Shown here in pieces: positions 58,101-64,000 of a stretch of 64,000 nucleotides of DNA. The stretch's first letter is position 1. The number at the start of each line of letters is the position of its first letter. Source of the DNA: a virus; IMG/VR virus record IMGVR_UViG_3300035703_000016, positions 1 through 64,000 of that record; one strand, 5' to 3'. Position numbers and translations under genes: made by a program. The notes below the pieces were generated by a model. The model saw nothing but the letters and a program-made list of their open reading frames with translations. It did not search any database and was not told the DNA's origin.

Positions 58101-59524
58101 TTTTCTTTTAGATTATCTTGTGAAGTTTCTCCAAAAAATACAATACCGTCTTTTATATAATAAATCTCTAACCCCTCTACAGTAGATGACTTACTTAAAT
58201 TTTGTTTAATCTTGAAGTTATCTAGTAATGTCTTCGATCTTTTCTTATAATATTCAACGTCTAAATTTGATATTTCTTCTGGTATGACTAATCCAGGAAC
58301 TGCTATAAACTCTCCTGTTCTTGTGTAAATTTTTCTTACTGGAAGAACTTCGGCTGTTTCAGAAACTATAGTCTTTCCGTCTCCGCTGTCTTGTAGATTT
58401 TGATTATTTTTATATTCAGTAAATACTTGAAAATCTCCAGCATTTTTTGAATTTGTGTTAAATAGAACATTACTTAACTTATCAGAAATATCCAATTTTG
58501 CCCAAAGACTTTCGCTTGATTGAATTTTATTTTGAGCCTCTTCAATTGCTTTTTGTTTATCTAATTCTATTTGTTTTAGTATAGCGCTTTTTTCTTTAGA
58601 TTTTTCATTACTCAAATATAACTTTAATTGTTCAAAATAAACATTAGCAAGAGAAGATTTATGAGTAATGGCATAATTTCCTAATACAGATCCAAGCGCT
58701 GTAACTTTTATAATACAATCATACCCACCGTCTTGAGTCAATGTAAAATTAAAAGAAGTAACTAATCCTAACATTCCTCCATAGTTTCCGTAAGATTGTC
58801 TTATATTTGTTGATATTTTTAATCCTATATCTTCTTTTGTAAGTCCAGCTTCAAACGGATTTATCATAAACTGCTCAGACGATTGGATTTTACCAGCATT
58901 ATCATAATACTTTGCATGACCCCACTCCAAAAGAATAGTAAATCCTAAACGAAAATATAATGCATCCATTATGTCAAGCTGATACTTATCCCATACTTTA
59001 AAATTGATGGTAGCTTGTCTAAGAGATCCCATTCTACCTGTTGATTCTACAGTTACAGATGATATTCCAGGCATTGGTTTATACCCAAAGTCTTTTATCT
59101 CTTGCTGACCTAGTAAATTATAAGAATCTAATCCTGATCTTAAATTCATGCCTCTAGTCGTAGATCCGTTAAGATCTCCGATTTCTATATTATTTATACC
59201 TAAAGTGGGTAAATTTAATTGTTGACTTTCAAAAGCATAAGTAGAAGTGCCTCCGTATAAAATAAAATTCTCAGCTAGACTTCTATCATTTGGTAATCCT
59301 AATTGATATGTGCTTTTTAGATAATTTCTAAAATTTTCTTCAAAATTAGCAGAAGATACAACTCTCACCCAAGCTGTTTTATTCGCTAAATAAATTAAAT
59401 CGTCATTTTGTCTCAATTCTCCAGACCCAAGCTCACTTCTTTTTTTTAGTTGACTTGCGGCCCATTCATATATTGGGTAACCAGCTACATTACAAATTCT
59501 TTCTAATTCTTGATTGTTTGGCAT
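55151..59524 (-). CDS. Baseplate hub protein with C-terminal tail lysozyme, 1457 aa
   Basis: Residues about 140-210 contain FGYKPMPGISSVTVESTGRM and FRLGFTILLEWGHAKYYDN, a block I associate with hub or tail proteins of large Bacteroidota and T4-like phages. Residues about 640-680 are coiled coil. Residues about 1330-1457 form a lysozyme-like domain: FVGNFWQESRLNPNATQ, GYGLAQWTIKSRQDKL, TKIIMNKYERPK, as in phage tail lysozymes (catalytic Glu in WQES). It likely digests peptidoglycan during DNA entry. Tightly packed with the LysM protein upstream. Confidence 0.75.
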   Translation of the reverse strand: MPNNQELERICNVAGYPIYEWAASQLKKRSELGSGELRQNDDLIYLANKTAWVRVVSSANFEENFRNYLKSTYQLGLPNDRSLAENFILYGGTSTYAFESQQLNLPTLGINNIEIGDLNGSTTRGMNLRSGLDSYNLLGQQEIKDFGYKPMPGISSVTVESTGRMGSLRQATINFKVWDKYQLDIMDALYFRLGFTILLEWGHAKYYDNAGKIQSSEQFMINPFEAGLTKEDIGLKISTNIRQSYGNYGGMLGLVTSFNFTLTQDGGYDCIIKVTALGSVLGNYAITHKSSLANVYFEQLKLYLSNEKSKEKSAILKQIELDKQKAIEEAQNKIQSSESLWAKLDISDKLSNVLFNTNSKNAGDFQVFTEYKNNQNLQDSGDGKTIVSETAEVLPVRKIYTRTGEFIAVPGLVIPEEISNLDVEYYKKRSKTLLDNFKIKQNLSKSSTVEGLEIYYIKDGIVFFGETSQDNLKEKYIAITSQPQQKSFGNISVKLDTDYLYRLVNNKIDGVTLLNLDIKIGDRKSSTNYVDILFQESGDNMSYQKNNIKFSITLDISGGSIDTAKSLFSNPNTEYYIDSIETDISSHSKIVLSVKNNSEYKIILGNKISDYSDFGIITSIIGPQNLRENKFLQERNAAIQKAENDALAQLSQKERDLQNEYNAEALRGTVDSESTIELMLRSILLYGVNNATNRQLLSRPEYKDFIKNLFSEGVYAPIFNKGIPWEEDYSKYDDEFFKKYISGTLNSLDRLEANLRYGNNFYLMSGENAYKNDSNSTMILKNQMAKGVIPQVNFKELFKIVPVPYGESCDLEVSSKPKLSVYINLGLFFLMLNHTSLLYNKETVGKLKTGDTLTPVTYLDFNPETNFYLSSINQISIDPYKFIVPYIGKNQDYKKLFNKTLIENDSIKAVLPKLQDTNQQIPIQAPTPLFDFSNDKLSGALPQQKIPKFGGKPDGYIGRLMNVMVDINYLLQDVIQTIKNSSSTNEAYFQTVIEKILTDLNKSMGLYNSFRLSYSDTANCYVITDDQIQIRPDESLQSVHSSIVNSQSDEYEIPIYGKKSIARSFNISTDLSSRLASLIAISSNPGIQDQVSNSKNTSDFGIYNSGSFDRYLPYKFSDPSNSEDESSNLPAAQLAINFNNVVKSIYSISREDGSENQDTLFISRDSINKAMSYYIDKMAKVKNEQPESLHAMIIPVKSNVVMDGMSGLFPFQLYTIDERLLPYRYSSINLSDGAGNLRKTAFSISKISHTISDNQWTTSIDGFMTLIRNPSKGQSEVRDIIPTQVEIQNQDIIPEQINISLPRNANLIYQFFTGKSTPKSKEIFTSEQASAFVGNFWQESRLNPNATQVSTAAPLTPNVGYGLAQWTIKSRQDKLRMFAYKKNKSVSDLYTQLEFVVEELQKDYPNVLSEIKTSSTVEQATKIIMNKYERPKAESANFNGRLAAANTIFKDNTSTLT

Positions 59525-59527
59525 AAC

Positions 59528-59836
59528 CTATCTTACAGTATTAATTGATTTATATTTATTCAAAATTGTTTGTAAATCTGAAGGAAGTCTTAATTGCATT
59601 CCAACTGGTGGGAATAAACTATCTCCTGGAAGAGAATTTGCTGAGGCTATTACCCACCAATAACTAATATCTCCATAGAAATCTAAAGATAAAAGATCTA
59701 ATCTATCCCCAAGAGTAGTTATGACATAACTATCATTATTAGAAAGTGGAATATCTGGATAAATAGCATTTACATAAAACTGTACGCCTCTTGGGTTATT
59801 TTTCGTTGTTTGTATATTTTGATATCTATTTACCAT
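59528..59836 (-). CDS. LysM-type baseplate wedge protein (gp53-like), 102 aa
   Basis: YVITTLGDRLDLLSLDFYGD, then SYWWVIASANSLPGD and GMQLRLP is a short LysM-like domain as in T4 gp53-type baseplate proteins. Only 1-4 nt separate it from neighbours, so it is part of the tail operon. Confidence 0.75.
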   Translation of the reverse strand: MVNRYQNIQTTKNNPRGVQFYVNAIYPDIPLSNNDSYVITTLGDRLDLLSLDFYGDISYWWVIASANSLPGDSLFPPVGMQLRLPSDLQTILNKYKSINTVR

Positions 59837-59837
59837 A

Positions 59838-61565
59838 TTATGATTCTATTATTCCAAAATTTGGTTGATTTGTTGTTTGAGCTCTATCAAAAGTCGTCTC
59901 TCTTATTGGATTTGGGTTTTGAGGTAGAGGTTGCAATCCAGATATAGGAACGCCTTCTAATGAACTTTGAGGAGAATCTATAAATCCATTTGTTATTAGA
60001 TTTATGCTGTCAGTTGTTTGTCTCTTAGGAAGTATATTATGTATTGGTTTAAATGAAACAGATATTTCTAAAACATGAGGTAACTCTTGTACATCAGAAG
60101 AAGATTCTAAATTTATTTCCCAAGGAGAACTATTATCTGCTGTTATATTTATACTTTCAATAAACCCAGGAACTCTATATAAATAATCTCCCAATGTTAA
60201 TCTAACTAGAGGAGCTCTCATTACATTAGTATTTGGAGAATAGTCAGGGTAGACTTGAGACATCAAATAATTCAACTTATTATAAAGAGGTTTTAATTCT
60301 ACTCTTGAAAATGCTGCAATTTTAAATGAAAACGATATTTGTCTAGAAAAGCCTTGATAAGTAAAAAATTCCTCTCCTCTTCCCATATATCTAAATGAAT
60401 TTAAAATAGCAGAATTACCGTCTGAAAATCCATTTGTCAATAATGCTCTAAATATAAGAGCTGTACTATAAGAAGTATTATCATTATTAATACATTCAAA
60501 TCCAAGTTTTATAGAATCTTTGTATCCTAATGCCGTCCAAGGATCTTGAGTTTCAAATGTTCTATAAACAGTTGGCATCATCATATTAATCTTATCAGTA
60601 CTTACTGTTATTCTATAGTCGACTGGCTTGCCTTGAGGTAGTCCAGATTGAATCTTTCCTGAATTAGATATACCGATTCTATTTTCCATATTTATCCCAG
60701 GATACCACGTCATTTGCGCACTTCTGTAGTCTTGAGTCGATAATCTAAAGTCTTTTATGTCATTTGTAATTACTGGATTATTTTGAAATGGTCTGGATTG
60801 AGCAATTTGAGCATAGTTCATTACTCCTGGTAATCTATTCATAGTTGTATCTACATATCTGCCTATTGTAGTATTTCCAACTCCATTTCCAGAATCAGGA
60901 CCTCCAGGATAATTAAAAAGAAGTAATTGATTAGTTGAAATTCCTAAACTTTTAGCGGTAAGAGTACTTTCTGCTGCTCCCAAAAATTCATCTAAATTAG
61001 AAAACATATTTGCATTTGACTTAGATATTTTTAATCTATGCAATATTGCTAATCTATTTAATGAAGAGGAATTAGTTATATTCTGAAGATTTACTGTATT
61101 TGCGTAAAAATCATCTTGAATTGCTAAATTAGAAGACCCAATTCTTGAAATATGTCCTCCACTTCCTTGTATTTTTATTTGGTTTAATAAATTTTCTTTA
61201 GAATAAACTCTAGTATTTTCTATTAATCCGGGAAGAGTATTTGTATTTGTTGATATTTTCATACTAGGAGCAGTCTCTATTCTTGGATTCATAAACTGTA
61301 ACATTCTTTGTTTTTCTAAAAATGTCGTACCAGCTTGAGTATCTAAAAATTTACTTATTCTTTGAAAATCAATATCATTAGACGGATAATTTCCACCTCT
61401 TTTTGGAAAATCTATTATAGAAGCGTTCTTTGTTTTTATGTTTCCAGGCTCTACTACTCCATTTGAAGTAAATGTAACAAAAGGCTGACCTGACCATCCC
61501 CCGCCTTTTTGATCATTTCCATATTTTAAAGAAGTTAGATTTGTTTTTAAATTTACTAAAGCCAT
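59838..61565 (-). CDS. Tail/baseplate structural protein, 575 aa
   Basis: C-terminal half: YMGRGEEFFTYQGFSRQISF, ELKPLYNKLNYLMSQVYPDY, LVRLTLGDYLYRVPGFIESI and PWEINLESSSDVQELPHVLE, the conserved order of a large-myovirus tail protein that precedes LysM and hub genes. N-terminal half Asn/Ser/Gly-rich (GGGWSGQPFVTF). No enzyme motif. Probably a baseplate or tail-tube-proximal component. Confidence 0.6.
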   Translation of the reverse strand: MALVNLKTNLTSLKYGNDQKGGGWSGQPFVTFTSNGVVEPGNIKTKNASIIDFPKRGGNYPSNDIDFQRISKFLDTQAGTTFLEKQRMLQFMNPRIETAPSMKISTNTNTLPGLIENTRVYSKENLLNQIKIQGSGGHISRIGSSNLAIQDDFYANTVNLQNITNSSSLNRLAILHRLKISKSNANMFSNLDEFLGAAESTLTAKSLGISTNQLLLFNYPGGPDSGNGVGNTTIGRYVDTTMNRLPGVMNYAQIAQSRPFQNNPVITNDIKDFRLSTQDYRSAQMTWYPGINMENRIGISNSGKIQSGLPQGKPVDYRITVSTDKINMMMPTVYRTFETQDPWTALGYKDSIKLGFECINNDNTSYSTALIFRALLTNGFSDGNSAILNSFRYMGRGEEFFTYQGFSRQISFSFKIAAFSRVELKPLYNKLNYLMSQVYPDYSPNTNVMRAPLVRLTLGDYLYRVPGFIESINITADNSSPWEINLESSSDVQELPHVLEISVSFKPIHNILPKRQTTDSINLITNGFIDSPQSSLEGVPISGLQPLPQNPNPIRETTFDRAQTTNQPNFGIIES

Positions 61566-61572
61566 TGTTTAT

Positions 61573-63918
61573 TTAATTTGATGATTGTCCTGGAAGAGAA
61601 TAACTAATATTGGACTGATATTGCCCAACGCTATTGTCTAATGGCGCGTTTGATTGAGCATTTTTAAAATTAGCAGCCGCTATAGCTTGAGAGTCGAGTA
61701 ATGTATAATTTTGTATATTAACAGATACTGGTTGATTATTTTTGTTTGATGGCTGATTCATTATTATTGGGGCGGGTTTATTTCCAACCGCATTTTGAAG
61801 TGCTGACTTTCCAACAGATATCGGCTCTATTCCTATAGCTTTTATAGAATTTGATGCTGTTTCAGAATTTGATCTAATAACACTAGCATAATTTTCCCAT
61901 TTTTTTGTGTCTGTTCCTGGAAGATAGCTAATTGCGTCTGCTACAAAAGCAAATAGATCTCCAAAAAAAGAAACGGCTCCCGCTATTATATTTTTTATCG
62001 TATTTAGAATACCACCTATTTTTTGTGGATTTGATAAATAGTCTATGAAACTCTGTATTTTATCAATTAGTCTAGACCCCTCTACAAAATCCACAATAGA
62101 CGTCTTTATTTTATCTATCATAGCAGCCATTTTTTCTTGAGTAGATGCGTTTACTAGATTATTATACACGTCTTCTCCAAGTGCTTGCGAAAGCTGCTTT
62201 TGAGATTGAAATCTTTGTAATCCAATTTTTAACTGTGTTCTTGCGTTATCTGTATCTTTTGCTCCAAGAATAGAAAGTAGTTCTTGTCTTTTTAACATCT
62301 CTCCAAGTTGATCTCTTGACATTCCAAAAGACTCAGCCATACTCGCAGCAGATATCCTATTCATTTTAAGAAAATCATCAGAAGTCCCCAATTGTTTATT
62401 TATTTCAATCGCAGCGCCAGATAAATCATTATTTAAAAACAATCTCCTTGCTTCTTGTAAATTAATATCTCTGCCAGTCAATAACTGAGCTTCAAATTGT
62501 TTACTAATGCTACTTTCAAAATCTAAAAAAGAATCTGCTAAAGAATCAATATCTTTTAAATTAGTACCAAGAGCTTTTGTAGTAACTACAGCTTTTGATA
62601 TTTTTTCTGGATACTTAGCAAATGATAATCCTAAATACCCTCCTAGTTTATTTGCCTCTTCAAGTATTTTTTGGAAATTTAAACTTATTCCAGTTGCATT
62701 TTTTAAACCTTTAACTTGTGCAGCTATAAATTTTATAGTCTGTTCTGATGTATTTTTAGATATTATAGAATTTTCAACTATATCCGCTCTTACTCCAGCT
62801 TCTATTCCAGCAATATCCTTTAGTTTTATATTTGTTGATAAGATACTGTTTGAGATTTGATTATTTACTCCAAGAGCTTGTCCAAGTTCAACTTGAGAAC
62901 TTAACATTTTCTTAGAAGTAATAAATATGTCATTACTCTGATAAGAAATATTTACATACTCTCTATATAGTCTAGTAGCTTCAGCGGTATTTAATGATAA
63001 ACTTCTTCCTGATTTTACTATTAAATCATTTGTAGACACTATTATATCAAATATATTTGAAAATACTCTAGTAAGACCTCCTAAAATTGGACCTAATAGG
63101 GGTATTTTTTCTAACATAGTGGAAATTCCAAATGTTAAATTTGAAGCAAACCCATCTCCAGCTGGAGTTATAGTTTTTATTCCTTGAGAAAGAGTTGTTC
63201 CTATTTTTTGAGCTAATTTATAAACGCCTATCATAGAGGCTGTTAATATTCCATATAATTGAATTTTTCTTAACTCAGTTTTATTACCGTCTCTTGCTTC
63301 TTCTACAATTTTTGCATATGTATCTTTAAATAATCCAAATTTATTATTTAAAAATCCAACTAATTGACCTGTTTTTCCTAGACTCTTTTCTAATTGTTTT
63401 TCAAATGATAATCTATCTCTAACTTCTTCTGTTAATTTATTTGCTATTGATTGTGTCTCTCTAGAGGCGATGAGTTCTAAACTTTTTGCGTCTAAATTTG
63501 ATTTTATATTATCTAACTGAGCGTCTAATGTTTGTAATATAGATTGTTCTATCTGATACTGTTGAGAGTTTCCAGTCGCTATAGCTCTTTGTAATTTTTT
63601 TGTTTGAGTTTCTATAGATTTTATAGTAGTTTCATATAAATCAGCATTCTGTACTTGCATAAAATTAGCATCAGCAAGCGCTTGATTATATTTTTGTTGA
63701 GCTAATTCCGCTTTTGCTGATGCTTTCTCTAATTCTGATTGTATTCTTTTTGTATTTATAGCCCCCTTATTCATATTATCTATCTTTGACAAGATAGTGT
63801 CATATGACTTAGCCATATTCTTAAGAGAATTAACAGTATCTTTTACAACGTCATTAAATTCTCTATTAACCTGAGCTATTTCTTTTAAATCTCTAGCATT
63901 TATGTTTTCATTCGTCAT
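61573..63918 (-). CDS. Tail tape-measure-like protein, 781 aa
   Basis: First 230 residues long coiled coil (Lys/Glu/Gln-rich), then hydrophobic patches at about 260-310 (LEKIPLLGPILGGLTRVF) and about 640-680 (TIKNIIAGAVSFFGDLFAFV), and a Ser/Asn/Gln-rich end. Coiled coil plus membrane-compatible segments, upstream of hub genes, is the pattern of a tape-measure protein, though it is short for one. ATATTTAT motif 20 nt before the ATG. Confidence 0.6.
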   Translation of the reverse strand: MTNENINARDLKEIAQVNREFNDVVKDTVNSLKNMAKSYDTILSKIDNMNKGAINTKRIQSELEKASAKAELAQQKYNQALADANFMQVQNADLYETTIKSIETQTKKLQRAIATGNSQQYQIEQSILQTLDAQLDNIKSNLDAKSLELIASRETQSIANKLTEEVRDRLSFEKQLEKSLGKTGQLVGFLNNKFGLFKDTYAKIVEEARDGNKTELRKIQLYGILTASMIGVYKLAQKIGTTLSQGIKTITPAGDGFASNLTFGISTMLEKIPLLGPILGGLTRVFSNIFDIIVSTNDLIVKSGRSLSLNTAEATRLYREYVNISYQSNDIFITSKKMLSSQVELGQALGVNNQISNSILSTNIKLKDIAGIEAGVRADIVENSIISKNTSEQTIKFIAAQVKGLKNATGISLNFQKILEEANKLGGYLGLSFAKYPEKISKAVVTTKALGTNLKDIDSLADSFLDFESSISKQFEAQLLTGRDINLQEARRLFLNNDLSGAAIEINKQLGTSDDFLKMNRISAASMAESFGMSRDQLGEMLKRQELLSILGAKDTDNARTQLKIGLQRFQSQKQLSQALGEDVYNNLVNASTQEKMAAMIDKIKTSIVDFVEGSRLIDKIQSFIDYLSNPQKIGGILNTIKNIIAGAVSFFGDLFAFVADAISYLPGTDTKKWENYASVIRSNSETASNSIKAIGIEPISVGKSALQNAVGNKPAPIIMNQPSNKNNQPVSVNIQNYTLLDSQAIAAANFKNAQSNAPLDNSVGQYQSNISYSLPGQSSN

Positions 63919-63954
63919 GTATACTCGTGTCTATATGAATAAATATCTATTAAT

Positions 63955-64000
63955 TTATTTTTTAGACTTAGATACAAAATCAGGAGTCTTTGTTATTGCT
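63955..64000 (-). CDS. C-terminal end of a gene continuing beyond the window
   Basis: Only 15 codons seen (ITKTPDFVSKSKK stop), in the tail operon orientation. Nothing more can be said. Confidence 0.4.
   Translation of the reverse strand, partial: AITKTPDFVSKSKK

Overview
The window is AT-rich DNA from a large tailed double-stranded DNA phage, and essentially every gene lies on the minus strand. The host is most likely a member of the Bacteroidota. The left-hand promoters carry a -7 box TANNTTTAC, close to the TAnnTTTG box of that phylum, and start codons follow A-rich leaders mostly without a clear Shine-Dalgarno sequence. The gene content is that of a T4-like myovirus: UvsX-type recombinase, gp41-type helicase, gp32-like single-strand binding protein, 5'-nuclease, ribonucleotide reductase, LysM baseplate protein and a hub with a tail lysozyme. 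No chromosomal housekeeping operon is present.

Layout from left to right (transcription runs right to left). 1-15.5 kb: many small, mostly unknown genes. Up to about 11 kb most carry their own promoter of one conserved class, often with a short hairpin leader. Here are three paralogous proteins with a cysteine at every third residue, a DUF932 protein, a RecA-fold ATPase, and several genes under 60 codons. 15.5-22.3 kb: accessory proteins (DUF6745, DUF4241, DUF4031, HTH proteins, a ClpP-like protease). Two tRNA-like RNAs, at 4.4 and 18.0 kb, share acceptor, D and T arms but not a normal anticodon arm. 22.3-31.7 kb: an uninterrupted block of glycosyltransferases and methyltransferases with a zinc-ribbon protein and a 2H phosphoesterase. 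31.7-48 kb: nucleases, thioredoxin and nucleotide metabolism (a thymidylate-synthase-fold fusion protein, dCMP deaminase, dUTPase, NrdA/NrdB), GroEL with GroES, and a family A DNA polymerase. 48-54.4 kb: replication and recombination, including a second compact family A polymerase-like protein. 54.5-64 kb: tail and baseplate genes.

How they fit together: the left part looks like early host-takeover and accessory functions; the centre makes and polymerises nucleotides, folds proteins and modifies glycans or bases; the right part builds the tail. The observations most worth following up are: (i) the thymidylate-synthase-like fusion with Asp where dUMP-specific enzymes have Asn, suggesting a dCMP hydroxymethylase and modified cytosine, in a phage that also has many glycosyltransferases; (ii) the pair of covarying tRNA-like RNAs; (iii) the CXX-repeat protein family; (iv) a candidate capsid-targeting N-terminus shared by two unrelated proteins; (v) the early promoter class with invariant 12-nt spacing. 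All function calls come from reading motifs by eye; no database search was possible.
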